Source: Asanoa hainanensis
GTDB taxonomy: Bacteria > Actinomycetota > Actinomycetes > Mycobacteriales > Micromonosporaceae
NCBI RefSeq assembly: GCF_900188485.1
Contig: NZ_FZPH01000019.1
Span: 62,001-126,000, forward strand
Direction: 5' to 3'
Length of the DNA: 64,000 nucleotides
Below, piece after piece: positions 37,884-48,648 of this stretch. The first letter of the stretch is position 1, and each line of letters opens with the position of its first letter. Position numbers and translations under genes: made by a program. The notes beneath the pieces were generated by a model, which was given only the letters and a program-made list of their open reading frames with translations, had not been told where the DNA came from and did not search any database.

Positions 37884-38636
37884 TCACTCGGGGTCGGCCA
37901 CCGCGACCAGCGCTGGTCGCAGCAGCCGGTCGCCGAGTTGGTAGCCGCGGCGCATCACGTCGATGCACGTCGGCTCCGTCACCTCTGCCGAGGTCAGGTG
38001 GGCCACCGCGTCGTGCCGGGTCGGGTCGAACGGGTCGCCCTTCTCGCCGAACGCGGTCAGCCCGAACTTGCCCAGGGCCGTGACGAGCTGCTCGGCCACA
38101 CTGCCGAACGGCCCGACCAGGTCGCCGTGCTCGCGGGCCCGGTCGAGGTCGTCCAGCACCGGCAGCAGCGAGCTGATCACCAGGCCGGTGGTCTGCTCGG
38201 CCGCCACTCCCCGGTCGCGGTCGACCCGCTTGCGGTAGTTGGCGTATTCCGCGGAGACCCGCTGGAGGTCACGCGTGCGCTCCTCCAGGTCGACCCGGAG
38301 CGACTCGAGCTCGGCGCCCAGGCCACCCGTCGCGGTCGTGCTCTCTTCCTCCGCCGGCTTGGCTTCGGTGCCGGCATCGGCGGCCGGCGCCGGCGTGTCG
38401 ACCGGCTGCTGCTCGGCCGGCGCGGACGGGCCGGGCACCTCGGTGCTCTGCTCCTCCGCCGCCGGCTCCGCCGGCTCGCTCTTCTCGTGCTTGAGCTTGC
38501 CGCCGGTCGCGTCGATCCGTCGCTTGTCCCGGATGACGATCCGCTCCGCTCCCTTGCCATCGGCCTGGTCGCGATCGGTGCCACCCGGCGCCGACCCGGC
38601 GGCTGCCGGGTCGGCGGCTCGTGGCTTTTCCGTCAT
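37884..38636 (-). CDS. grpE: Nucleotide exchange factor GrpE
   Basis: The 250-residue protein has an unusually long, acidic, Pro/Ala-rich N-terminus (about 100 residues). The long coiled coil follows (LEERTRDLQRVSAEYANYRKRVDRDR), and the beta domain contains EPTCIDVMRRGYQLGDRLLRPALVAVA. GrpE releases ADP from DnaK. ATG 38636 is used; it is the first reasonable start after the dnaK stop (34 bases away). Confidence 0.95.
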   Translation of the reverse strand: MTEKPRAADPAAAGSAPGGTDRDQADGKGAERIVIRDKRRIDATGGKLKHEKSEPAEPAAEEQSTEVPGPSAPAEQQPVDTPAPAADAGTEAKPAEEESTTATGGLGAELESLRVDLEERTRDLQRVSAEYANYRKRVDRDRGVAAEQTTGLVISSLLPVLDDLDRAREHGDLVGPFGSVAEQLVTALGKFGLTAFGEKGDPFDPTRHDAVAHLTSAEVTEPTCIDVMRRGYQLGDRLLRPALVAVADPE

Positions 38637-38670
38637 GCCGACATCCTCACTGACGTCGTGTGCCGCCGGG

Positions 38671-40551
<1,881 letters not shown>

Positions 40552-40571
40552 GGCTACTTCCTTATCTACAA

Positions 40572-40592
40572 GTTGAGTGGACCGGGCTCAAT
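40572..40592 (-). promoter_or_regulatory. HAIR-like operator 1 of dnaK
   Basis: GTTGAGT (40572-40578), seven bases, GCTCAAT (40586-40592), 21 bases upstream of the dnaK ATG. It has the same core as the clpB site. Confidence 0.7.
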
Positions 40593-40623
40593 GATGCCAC
40601 GATCGCGCCAGGCGTCAAATCGG

Positions 40624-40644
40624 GTTGAGTGTGGTACGCGCAAC
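40624..40644 (-). promoter_or_regulatory. HAIR-like operator 2 of dnaK (weaker)
   Basis: GTTGAGT (40624-40630), seven bases, GCGCAAC (40638-40644). The second arm has one more mismatch than that of site 1. Confidence 0.5.
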
Positions 40645-40698
40645 TTCAACCGCCGCGTTCCTGTTGTACAGGCGGAATAGATCGGGCACGCTTTACCC

Positions 40699-42468
40699 GT
40701 GACGACGCAGGTGGCGGCGGTGGCCCCCGAGGGGTTGCCGACCGCCCTCGGCCGACTACGGACGGCGATCTCCGGGGTCGACTTCCCGCTGTCCCTGACC
40801 TCCGCCGCCGAGGCGCGTGAGGTCGGTGCCGCCCTGGTCGCTCAGCTCGACGATTACCTTCTGCCCCGCCTGGCCCGGCTCGACGCACCCCTGCTGGTGG
40901 TCGTCGGCGGCTCCACCGGCGCCGGCAAATCGACGCTGGTCAACAGCCTCGTGCAGGCCCGGGTGAGCGCGCCCGGGGTGCTCCGCCCGACGACCCGGGC
41001 ACCGGTGCTCGTCTGCAACCCGTCCGACAGCCAGTGGTTCCGCGCGGGCGACCTGCTGCCCGGCCTGACCCGGACGACCAAGCCCAGCGACGACCCGCAC
41101 ACCCTGCAACTGGTCGCCGCACCCGCGCTCACGCCCGGGCTGGCGTTCCTCGACGCGCCCGACATCGACTCGGTGGTCGACCAGAACCGGCAACTCGCCG
41201 CCCAACTGCTGGCCGCCGCCGACCTCTGGCTCTTCGTCACCACCGCCGCCCGTTACGCCGACGCCGTGCCGTGGGGGCTCCTGCGCACCGCCCGGCTGCG
41301 CGGCACCGTGATCGCCCTCGTGCTCGACCGGGTGCCGGACGAGGCGGGCGACGACGTGCCCGCCCACCTCGCGGAGATGCTCGAGGCCAACGACCTGGCC
41401 GAGGCACCGCTGTTCGTGCTGCCCGAGACCGACGTCGACGGCCAGGGCCTGCTGCCCGGCCGCGACACCGCCGAGCTCCGCGCCTGGTTCGACCGGCTGG
41501 CCAGCGACGCCAACGCCCGCGCCGCGGTGGTTCGGCAGACCCTCGACGGCGCCGTCGCCGCCCTAAGCCCGGCCGCCGACGGGCTGGCGGCCGCGGCCGA
41601 CGAGCAGGCCGCGGCGGCCCGGGCCTTGCGCGAGCGGGTCCGCGCGGCCTACCGCGGCGGCGCCGAGACCGTCGAGCGCAGCCTCAAGGACGGCCGGCTG
41701 CTGCGGGGCGAGGTGCTCTCCCGCTGGCACGAGTTCGTCGGCACCGGTGACTTCTTCCGGGGCCTGGAGGCGCGGATAGGGCGGCTGCGCGACCGGATCA
41801 CGGCGGCCGTGACCGGCCGGCCACAGCCCGGCAACCAGCTCAAGTCGGCGATCGAGTCCCAGCTCACCACGCTGTTGCGCGGGGTGGCCGGTGACGCCGC
41901 CGAGAACGCGTACACCGGGTGGCAGGCGCACCCGGCCGGGGCCGCCTTGCTCGAGCCCTCGCTGGCCCGGCCGACACCCGACCTCGCCGACCGCGCCGAC
42001 CGGCTGGTCCGCGACTGGCAGCGCGGCGTGCTCGAGCTCGTCCGCCAGGAAGGCAGCGACAAGCGGTTCGTGGCCCGCACGGCGGCGTACGCGGTCAACG
42101 CCACCGGCCTGGCCGTCATGATCGCGGTGTTCGCCTCGACGGCGTTCATCCCGACCGGCCTGGAGATCGGCACCGCCGCCGGCACCACGGTCGCCGCGCA
42201 GAAGGTGCTCGAAGCGATCTTCGGCGACCAGGCGATCCGCCGGCTCGCCGCCAAGGCCCGCCAGGACCTGCTCGACCGGGTCGACGACCTGCTCGCCGAC
42301 GAGGCGGCCCGCTACTTCGACCGGATCGAGGCGGTCGGCGTCGACGCGGACCCGGGTGGCGAGCTGCGCGCGGCCGCGGCCGAGGTCGAGCGGGCCCGGT
42401 CCGCGGCGGCGCTCACGACCGGCAGCAAGCTCGCCCTGCCGCAGCGGGATCTGGGGGAGCTGCGGTGA
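40699..42468 (+). CDS. Dynamin-like GTPase, first of a tandem pair
   Basis: The 589-residue protein has a P-loop GGSTGAGKST at residues 70-79, a switch II-like FLDAPDIDSV, and a diverged G4 (VLDRVPDE instead of N/TKxD). A long helical region with Arg/Glu-rich coils follows, and a hydrophobic hairpin near residues 465-505 (LAVMIAVFASTAFIPTGLEI) that should insert in the membrane. The plan fits the dynamin superfamily that remodels or guards membranes. GTG 40699 is the first start in frame. Its stop overlaps the start of the second GTPase (GTGA), so the two are translated together. Confidence 0.8.
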   Translation: MTTQVAAVAPEGLPTALGRLRTAISGVDFPLSLTSAAEAREVGAALVAQLDDYLLPRLARLDAPLLVVVGGSTGAGKSTLVNSLVQARVSAPGVLRPTTRAPVLVCNPSDSQWFRAGDLLPGLTRTTKPSDDPHTLQLVAAPALTPGLAFLDAPDIDSVVDQNRQLAAQLLAAADLWLFVTTAARYADAVPWGLLRTARLRGTVIALVLDRVPDEAGDDVPAHLAEMLEANDLAEAPLFVLPETDVDGQGLLPGRDTAELRAWFDRLASDANARAAVVRQTLDGAVAALSPAADGLAAAADEQAAAARALRERVRAAYRGGAETVERSLKDGRLLRGEVLSRWHEFVGTGDFFRGLEARIGRLRDRITAAVTGRPQPGNQLKSAIESQLTTLLRGVAGDAAENAYTGWQAHPAGAALLEPSLARPTPDLADRADRLVRDWQRGVLELVRQEGSDKRFVARTAAYAVNATGLAVMIAVFASTAFIPTGLEIGTAAGTTVAAQKVLEAIFGDQAIRRLAAKARQDLLDRVDDLLADEAARYFDRIEAVGVDADPGGELRAAAAEVERARSAAALTTGSKLALPQRDLGELR

Positions 42469-44159
42469 CCCAGTTCATGGGCCGGGTCCGGGAGGCCCTG
42501 CGCGGCAACCGCCGTGTCGATCCCGACATCCTGATCGGCCGGCTCGACGCGGTCCAGAGCTTCCTCGACGCCGCCGACGGCCACCTGCCCTCCGACCGGT
42601 TGGTGCCCGCACACACGCTGGTCGAGCGGGCCGGCGGCCGGCTCGCCCTGTCCCGCGACCACACGCTGGTCGCCCTCGCCGGCGCCACCGGCAGCGGCAA
42701 GTCCAGCCTGTTCAACGCGCTGGCCCACATGCACCTCTCGCCGGTCGGGGTCCGCCGGCCCACCACGGGTCAGGCGTTCGGCTGCGTCTGGGGCGCCGCG
42801 GACGAGGCCGGCGGCCTGCTCGACTGGGTCGGGGTGCTCCCCCGCAACCGGTTCGCCCGGGAGAGCCCGCTCGACGGTGACGACGAGGCCCCGCTGCGCG
42901 GACTCGTCCTGCTCGACCTGCCCGACTTCGACTCGGTCGAGGCGGCCCACCGGGTCGAGGTCGACCGGTTGCTCGGGCTCGTCGACCTGATCGTCTGGGT
43001 GGTCGACCCGCAGAAATACGGCGACCGCGTGGTGCACGAGGCCTACCTGCGGGAGTTCCACCGGCACAAGGACGTCACCGTCGTCGTGCTCAACCAGGCC
43101 GACCGGCTCTCCACGACCGACCTGCCGAAGGTGCTCGGCGACCTGCGCCGGCTGCTCGAAGAAGACGGCCTCGGCGGCGTGCCGGTGGTGGCGACGGCGG
43201 CGGTCCAGGACGCGGCCATGGTCGAGCTGCGCCGCCTGCTGGAACGCACGGTGGCCGAGCGCCAGGCGGCGCTGCGCCGGCTCAACAGCGACGTCGACAC
43301 CGCGCTGGCCCGGCTCGACGACCTGGTCGGCGGTCCGGCGCCGGCCGACGTCGACCGCGCCACCTCCCGCCGCCTCGCCGACGCGCTCGCCGGCGTCGCG
43401 GGCGTGCCGGCGGTGGCCGACGCGACCGAGCGGGCCTACCGGCACCGGGCCGGCGCCGCGACCGGCTGGCCGCTGGTCAAGTTCTGGCGCAAGCTGCGTC
43501 CCGACCCGCTGCGCCGGCTGCACCTGCACACGCCGACGGTGGTCGGCACCGAGCTCGCGCCGGCCGACGGCACCGTGCCGGCGACCACCTCGCTCCCCGA
43601 CCCCAGCGCCGCGCAGCGGGCCTCGTTGGGCATCGCCCTGCGCACCGTCACCGACACCACCTCCGGCGAGCTGCCCGAGGCGTGGCGGGTCGCGGTCGGC
43701 GACGCGGCCCGGTCCCGGCTCGGCGACCTGCCCGACGCCCTCGACAAGGCGGTCGCCGGCACCGAGCTCGGCGTCGAGCGCAAGCGGGCCTGGTGGCGGG
43801 CGGTCGGCCTCCTGCAGTGGCTGCTCACCCTGGTCGCCGTGGCCGGGCTGGGCTGGCTGGTGGCCGGCTACATCGTCCGGGCCCTCGGGTTGCCGCGGTT
43901 CGACTACCCGATGGTCGGCGAGGTGCCGCTGCCGACCCTGGGGCTGCTGGGCGGGCTGGCCGCCGGCATCCTGCTGGCCCTGCTGGTGAAACCGTTCATC
44001 CGTTGGGGTGCCCGCCGGGCCCGGCGCCGGGCCGAGGCGCGGATGCGGGAGTCGGTCGCCGAGGTGGGCCGCGAACAGGTGATCGCGCCGGTCAGGGCGG
44101 TTCTGCGCGACTACACGACCGCCCGGGACGCCTATGCAGCGGCCGGACCACCCCGATAG
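42465..44159 (+). CDS. Dynamin/YfjP-like GTPase, second of a tandem pair
   Basis: From GTG 42465 the product has 564 residues. It has P-loop GATGSGKSS at residues 73-81, switch II LLDLPDFDSV, and an intact G4 NQAD. Near the C-terminus are two membrane helices (LLQWLLTLVAVAGLGWLVAGYIV and LGLLGGLAAGILLALLV), then a basic helical tail. A ribosome binding site (GGGGGAG) lies eight bases upstream. Pairing with the preceding GTPase resembles bacterial dynamin pairs that form hetero-oligomers at the membrane. No gene for cell division is adjacent. Confidence 0.8.
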   Translation: MTQFMGRVREALRGNRRVDPDILIGRLDAVQSFLDAADGHLPSDRLVPAHTLVERAGGRLALSRDHTLVALAGATGSGKSSLFNALAHMHLSPVGVRRPTTGQAFGCVWGAADEAGGLLDWVGVLPRNRFARESPLDGDDEAPLRGLVLLDLPDFDSVEAAHRVEVDRLLGLVDLIVWVVDPQKYGDRVVHEAYLREFHRHKDVTVVVLNQADRLSTTDLPKVLGDLRRLLEEDGLGGVPVVATAAVQDAAMVELRRLLERTVAERQAALRRLNSDVDTALARLDDLVGGPAPADVDRATSRRLADALAGVAGVPAVADATERAYRHRAGAATGWPLVKFWRKLRPDPLRRLHLHTPTVVGTELAPADGTVPATTSLPDPSAAQRASLGIALRTVTDTTSGELPEAWRVAVGDAARSRLGDLPDALDKAVAGTELGVERKRAWWRAVGLLQWLLTLVAVAGLGWLVAGYIVRALGLPRFDYPMVGEVPLPTLGLLGGLAAGILLALLVKPFIRWGARRARRRAEARMRESVAEVGREQVIAPVRAVLRDYTTARDAYAAAGPPR

Positions 44160-44189
44160 TTGGCTCGTGCCGGCGCCGCGCGACCAGCG

Positions 44190-44195
44190 TAGGGT
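44190..44195 (+). promoter_or_regulatory. -10 box of a leaderless gene of unknown function
   Basis: TAGGGT ends six bases before the ATG at 44202 and there is no ribosome binding site. The same hexamer stands before the DUF885 gene. Confidence 0.5.
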
Positions 44196-44201
44196 CGTTT
44201 C

Positions 44202-45419
44202 ATGGCGACGCCACAGACTCCCTATGAGGCCGTACTGAAGGCCGCGCGTGACGTCGACAAGCTCGACTGCGCGCTGGACGCCGAGATGCTCGGCACCGCG
44301 TTGCTCGGCAGCGTCTACGCGATCGCCGAAGAAGATCGTGCCGGCGCCGTCCGTACCTTCGTGGAAGGTTTCCTCACCGCCACCTCCCGCCGCCGGGCCG
44401 CGGCCGCGACCACCATCCGGTCCGTTTTCGCCTCCCTTGTCCCCGACGCGCCCGGCGCCGCCGCGGTCAAGCCCGGCGCCCAGGCGCCGTCGTGGTCCGG
44501 CCAGCTCGGGCGGGTCCGGCCGACCGGCACCTACGCCTATGGCGACGTGTACGGGGACCAGACCTCCTACCTGGCCACCTTCGCGTACGAGGACGACGCC
44601 GAGGGTGGTCCGGAGCACGCCGTCGTCGCGCTGGTCGACCACAACATCGGCATCACCAAGGACGTGTTCGTCGGTGGCCCCGCCGAGCGGATCCTCGGTC
44701 AGGTCCGCCGGATGTGCGCGGCCGACGGGCTGACCTGGTTCCGCGAGGAGGACCCGCGCACCCTGCGCGGCGAGGTGGCCCGCCACCTCCAGATCACCGA
44801 CGAGATGGGTGACCTGCCCGGCGAGGGCTCGCTGGCCACCGACCGCGCGCTGGTCGGTGCCCGCCTGGCCCTGCTGCCGATGCCGGCGCTGAGCCCCGTG
44901 CCCGATCTGCCCGAGCCGCTCGGCGACGAGGAGCGCTCGGCGCTGATCCGGACCTTCCTGGCCGCACCCGAGGCGGCCCGGTTCGAGCTCGACCGGCTGC
45001 CCGAGGGCGACCTGGGCTCATTGCACTTCTGCCTGAGCCTGGTGCTCGACCACGCCGCGAGCCTGCCCGACGCCGACCCGATGCGGTGGAGCCCGATCGT
45101 GGTCGAGCTGTTCCTGCTCGACTGGGTGCACCGGCGCGCGGTGCTCGACATGGACGACGCGGCGCTGCTGCCGAGGGTGGTCCGGGCCTGGGCGGCGTAC
45201 GCGTCGCGGGTGCGCGGTCTCCCGGCCGAGGCGGTGGCCGCGACCGACCAGGCCGTGGAAGACACCGTGCCGGAGTTCGTCCGCCTCTACACCACCGGCG
45301 AGCGCCGCAGCCCCGCGACGGCGGCCGTGGCCCAGCTCATCGCCGAGGGCGTCGATCTCAACGACCCCGCGGCCCTGGACGCCTGGCTGGCCGAGAACCG
45401 CGACCGGCTTGGCGAGTGA
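44202..45419 (+). CDS. Conserved hypothetical protein, 405 residues
   Basis: The soluble protein has a helical N-terminus (YEAVLKAARDVDKLDCALDAEMLGTALLGSVYAIAEEDRAGAVRTFVEGFLTATSRRRAAAA). A middle alpha/beta part follows (YLATFAYEDDAEGGPEHAVVALVDHNIGITKDVFVGGPAERILGQVRRM), then a helical C-terminal half. No catalytic motif or membrane helix is seen. It looks like a conserved actinobacterial protein of unknown function. It follows the GTPase pair on the same strand but has its own -10 box, so it may be independent. The 883-residue repeat protein converges on it. Confidence 0.75.
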   Translation: MATPQTPYEAVLKAARDVDKLDCALDAEMLGTALLGSVYAIAEEDRAGAVRTFVEGFLTATSRRRAAAATTIRSVFASLVPDAPGAAAVKPGAQAPSWSGQLGRVRPTGTYAYGDVYGDQTSYLATFAYEDDAEGGPEHAVVALVDHNIGITKDVFVGGPAERILGQVRRMCAADGLTWFREEDPRTLRGEVARHLQITDEMGDLPGEGSLATDRALVGARLALLPMPALSPVPDLPEPLGDEERSALIRTFLAAPEAARFELDRLPEGDLGSLHFCLSLVLDHAASLPDADPMRWSPIVVELFLLDWVHRRAVLDMDDAALLPRVVRAWAAYASRVRGLPAEAVAATDQAVEDTVPEFVRLYTTGERRSPATAAVAQLIAEGVDLNDPAALDAWLAENRDRLGE

Positions 45420-45424
45420 CGTTC

Positions 45425-45450
45425 GAGCCGGGCGCTCACGCGCCCGGCTC
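45425..45450. terminator. Hairpin between convergent genes
   Basis: Perfect ten-base arms (GAGCCGGGCG and CGCCCGGCTC) with a six-base loop lie directly after the stop of the 405-residue gene (45419) and seven bases from the stop of the repeat protein (45457). It probably serves both strands. Confidence 0.6.
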
Positions 45451-45456
45451 GCACCG

Positions 45457-48108
45457 TCAGTTGCTGGGGGTTGGCGACGGGCTGCCGTCGCCGGCCGGCG
45501 GGGCGGCCGCCTTCGGGGCCAGGCAGAGCACGTTGTTCGAGCGCCCACCGGAGACCTCGACGAACGGCTGGCCCTTGTCGGGGCACTGGGCCGCGTCGTT
45601 GACCCGGGAGACCACCTCGAACGCGTCGGGCTCGCCGCACTCCGCCGAGGTCGCGCCGCTGCCGACCTGCCGCACGCACTCACCGACCGCCGGGTTGAAG
45701 CCGTCACCGCTGGAGCGGGTGAACAGGTAGACCACCGCGAGCGGAATGACCAGCAGCAGCACCGCCGCGGTCAGGACCATCGCCAGCACCCGGCCGTTGC
45801 GCTCCTTCGGCGGCGGGTCCGGCTTGTCGTCGCTGGTGGCCGGCGTGGCCGGCGCCTCCGCGTCGGGCCGGAACGCGTCGAACCGGCCCTGGTCCGCGTC
45901 GGCCGGCGTGGCCGGCCAGGTCGCGGTCGGCGGGCCGCCGGGTCGGTTGGCGCCACCGAGCGGGCGGCCCGAGTTGAGCGGACCGCTGATCCGGCCCTGC
46001 GGACCTGCCTGCGGACCTGCCTGCGGTCCCCCCGGCGGAGGCATGCCGGGCACACCGGCATAGCCACCCGGCGGGCGGATGCCCTGCGGGCCCTCGGGCG
46101 CGTCGACGCCGGGCGGCGTGACCCGGGCGCTGGAGCGGAAACTGCCCGGCGGACCGGGCGGCGCCGGCGGCACCTCGATCGGCGGACCGAACGCGGTCGG
46201 CGGGCCCTGGCTGTCGCCAGGTCCGAAGCCGTCCCGACTCGGCGGGCTGCCGTAGGGGGAAGAGCCGAAGCCACCCTCGTCCGCCCGACCACCGGGGGCA
46301 CCAGGGAAGCCGGGCTGCTGGCCGCCGAAGCCGCCCTCCTCCGAACGACCCGGCGCACCCGCGAAGCCGGACGGGCCGCCGAAGCCGCCCTCGTCACCAC
46401 GGCCGGGCGCACCCGGGAACCCGGGCTGGCCGCCAAAGCTGTTCTCGTCACCACGGCCGGGCGCACCCGGGAAGCCCGGCTGGCCACCGAAGCTGTTCTC
46501 GTCACTACGACCCGGCGCACCCGGGAAAGCGGGCTGCTGGCCGCCGAAGCCGCTTTCGTCGCCGCGGGCCGGCGCACCCGGGAAGCCCGAGTCCTCGCGG
46601 GCCGGCGAGCCCGGGAAGCCCTGCGGCCGGAAACCACCCTCGTCGCCACGGCCCGGGAAGCCCGAGTCTTCGCGGGCGGGTGAGCCCGGGAAACCCTGCG
46701 GGCCCGCGAAGCCCTGCGGGCCCTCACCGCGGCCGGGGAAGCCGCCCTGCTGCGTGCCCGTGCTCGGCGCCTCGCCGAAGCCCGGGAAGCTGCCACCCTC
46801 GGGAGCGCCGCCGAACCGGTTGCCGCCGGCCGGCGAGCCCGGGAAGGCCGAGCCGGGCTGGTCGGCGCTCGGCGCGAAGCCGCTGGGGCCGCGGAACTGC
46901 TCGGCACCGGGGCCGCCGAAGCCGGGCGCCTCCGGAGCGGCCGGGGAGTCGGCGGGCGCGCCGACCGCGCGGCCGTAGACCCGCGGCTGGGGAGGCGTGT
47001 TGGCGGCCTGCGGAATCGGCTCGTCGGTCGCCGGCTGGACGCGGCTCGCGGTCGGCACCGAAGCACTGGCGCTGACCGCGCGGCCGGCCGATGCCGTGCC
47101 GCTCGGCGCGCCGGAGGTCGGGCCGCCCTGGCTGGGCACCGCCGGGTAGGCGGAGCGCTCCTCGGCCGGTTGCTCGGGGCCGAACTGGCCCGGGTCGATC
47201 CGCACGGCGCCCATCGGCACCGACGCGGCGCCCATCGAGCCGCCGCCGACCCGTGCCGAGCCGACCGATGCGGAGCCCACGGACGCGGAGCCCATCGGCG
47301 CCGACCCGCCAGGGCCGCCGCTGGTCGGAGTCGAGCCCTGGGGCGGAGCAGCGTCACCGAGACCGCGGGTGCCGGCGGCGAAGCCGGAGAACCCACCGGA
47401 GTCACCGCTCGGGAAGCCGCCCGAGTCACCGCTGGGCCGGCCGGCCGGTGCGCCGCTGTCGATCGGCGGCGGCGGGGTCCAGCCGCTCGGCCCGGAGTAG
47501 CCGGTCGGCGCGCCGGGGCCGGCGCCGTAGGAGTCGAACGACGGCGCGCCCGACGAGGGCTGGTCGGTGCCCGGGTCGGTCGGCTGCGGGATCTGCACGC
47601 GGCCGGTCGCCGGGCTGTCGCTCGAGGTGCGCGGCTGCGGCACGCTCGGCGGGTATTCGGTCTTGCCGTGGTAGTCGATCGCGCCGTAGCGGTCGCCGAC
47701 CTCGGCCGGCGACTCGGCGGGCGGGAAGGCACCGAACGACGCGCCGGGGACCCGGGTCTGCTGGGGCGGCAGCGGGGTCGGCTCGGGCGCCTGCGGGATC
47801 GGGGCCGGCGCCGGCGTGTAGTGCGCCGGAGGCTCGTCGTGCACGCCCGGCCGGTGCCCGTTGACGGGCCCCTGCTCACCCGGCCGGCGCGGAGCGCCGT
47901 ACGCGTTGTCGGGTGCCGGGGCGCCCCACTGACCACCCTGCGAGGGCGTCCACTGGTCCGTCCGCTGTGGTGGGTCGTAGCCCGGTGGCGCCCACGCGTC
48001 GCCGGCCGGTCGGCGCCGCGGGTCAGCCTCGCCGAAACGGTCCCCGCCAGCGTCCGGGGCAGCTTCGTCCGGCTCGTAGCCGGGGTGCTGCGAACCCTCG
48101 GACGTCAT
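45457..48108 (-). CDS. Large Pro/Gly-rich repeat protein with membrane helix and LppU-like C-terminal domain
   Basis: From ATG 48108 (GGAGGAGG just upstream, which decides against ATG 48123) the protein has 883 residues. About 770 of them are Pro/Gly/Ser-rich and disordered, with repeats of an 18-residue unit ([18 protein letters not shown]). One membrane helix ([19 protein letters not shown]) follows near residue 780-800. A small extracellular domain follows with four cysteines ([35 protein letters not shown]). That domain resembles the LppU family of secreted actinobacterial proteins. The long tail should be cytoplasmic and the small domain outside. Function is unknown. Confidence 0.75.
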   Translation of the reverse strand: MTSEGSQHPGYEPDEAAPDAGGDRFGEADPRRRPAGDAWAPPGYDPPQRTDQWTPSQGGQWGAPAPDNAYGAPRRPGEQGPVNGHRPGVHDEPPAHYTPAPAPIPQAPEPTPLPPQQTRVPGASFGAFPPAESPAEVGDRYGAIDYHGKTEYPPSVPQPRTSSDSPATGRVQIPQPTDPGTDQPSSGAPSFDSYGAGPGAPTGYSGPSGWTPPPPIDSGAPAGRPSGDSGGFPSGDSGGFSGFAAGTRGLGDAAPPQGSTPTSGGPGGSAPMGSASVGSASVGSARVGGGSMGAASVPMGAVRIDPGQFGPEQPAEERSAYPAVPSQGGPTSGAPSGTASAGRAVSASASVPTASRVQPATDEPIPQAANTPPQPRVYGRAVGAPADSPAAPEAPGFGGPGAEQFRGPSGFAPSADQPGSAFPGSPAGGNRFGGAPEGGSFPGFGEAPSTGTQQGGFPGRGEGPQGFAGPQGFPGSPAREDSGFPGRGDEGGFRPQGFPGSPAREDSGFPGAPARGDESGFGGQQPAFPGAPGRSDENSFGGQPGFPGAPGRGDENSFGGQPGFPGAPGRGDEGGFGGPSGFAGAPGRSEEGGFGGQQPGFPGAPGGRADEGGFGSSPYGSPPSRDGFGPGDSQGPPTAFGPPIEVPPAPPGPPGSFRSSARVTPPGVDAPEGPQGIRPPGGYAGVPGMPPPGGPQAGPQAGPQGRISGPLNSGRPLGGANRPGGPPTATWPATPADADQGRFDAFRPDAEAPATPATSDDKPDPPPKERNGRVLAMVLTAAVLLLVIPLAVVYLFTRSSGDGFNPAVGECVRQVGSGATSAECGEPDAFEVVSRVNDAAQCPDKGQPFVEVSGGRSNNVLCLAPKAAAPPAGDGSPSPTPSN
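46391..46552 (-). repeat. 54-bp tandem repeat in the repeat-protein gene
   Basis: TCGTCACCAC or its near match recurs at 46391, 46445 and 46499, exactly 54 bp apart. Further diverged units lie on both sides. Each encodes an 18-residue collagen-like segment. Confidence 0.85.
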
Positions 48109-48255
48109 CGTCGCCTCCTCCATCGCGGAACAGCGACCCTGGTTTCATGCCGATGCCAGGGCAGCCGGACCAACCGTACCGGGCGGTGCGACGGGTAGGA
48201 ATCCCGGTGCTGTGAGCAGCACCGCAACGGTGGATCCGGTAACCACACCAATACG

Positions 48256-48286
48256 AAAGGTCCGCCCGGCAAGCCGGACGGACCTT
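48256..48286 (-). terminator. Terminator of the 46-residue protein gene
   Basis: AAAGGTCCG-C-CCGGC at 48256-48270 pairs with GCCGG-A-CGGACCTTT at 48272-48286, broken only by one mismatch. It lies 18 bases past the stop of the small gene at 48304. On the minus strand the stem ends in TTTCGT. Confidence 0.7.
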
Positions 48287-48303
48287 TGAGTTACGGCGCG
48301 TGA

Positions 48304-48444
48304 CTAGCGCTGGCTGCGCTGCGAGATCGCGATGATCTCGGCACGGACCGCCGGCGAGTTGGTCTCGCTGAGTGCCCGCTCGAGCGCGCGGACGCGGCGC
48401 ATCTGGTCACGGTGCGTGCGGAAACGGTCCATCATGGTGCTCAT
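48304..48444 (-). CDS. Small basic helical protein, 46 residues
   Basis: The product begins MSTMMDRFRTHRDQMRRVRALERALSETNS and ends AIISQRSQR-like with many Arg residues; it reads as two helices. GGGGAG stands eight bases before the ATG, and a terminator follows, so it has all the parts of a real gene. Similar very short proteins are common in actinomycetes and are unannotated or called hypothetical. It lies alone between the repeat-protein gene and the dehydrogenase operon. Confidence 0.72.
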   Translation of the reverse strand: MSTMMDRFRTHRDQMRRVRALERALSETNSPAVRAEIIAISQRSQR

Positions 48445-48599
48445 TGCAAAACTCCCCTGGTCTGCACCGGTCGCCCCCAACCGGCGTCTGTACCCATTGT
48501 GGCGCATCCAGGCTTCGCTCGCCATCGATTATTAGGTGAGCCGCGCCACCAGCCGAACAAACAAAGGTTGTCGCCAGGGTGTACGGAAGAACAAACGAA

Positions 48600-48633
48600 A
48601 GAGCCGGCGTGACCCGAGGGTCACGCCGGCTCT
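48600..48633 (-). terminator. Rho-independent terminator of the 2-oxoacid dehydrogenase operon
   Basis: Fifteen-base perfect arms (48600-48614 and 48619-48633) with a four-base loop follow the E2 stop codon. On the minus strand the stem runs into TTTCGTTTGTTC, a U-rich tail. Confidence 0.88.
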
Positions 48634-48648
48634 GACAAATGCCGCGAA

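Noticed and set aside
42312-44786. Open antisense frame of 824 codons opposite the GTPase genes
   Set aside because: It has the Arg/Gly/Val-rich, His-Gln-rich composition of a mirror frame in GC-rich DNA, no ribosome binding site and no domain; the sense frame has clear GTPase motifs.
46391-46552. CRISPR-like array
   Set aside because: The units are head-to-tail without unique spacers and lie in frame within a gene.
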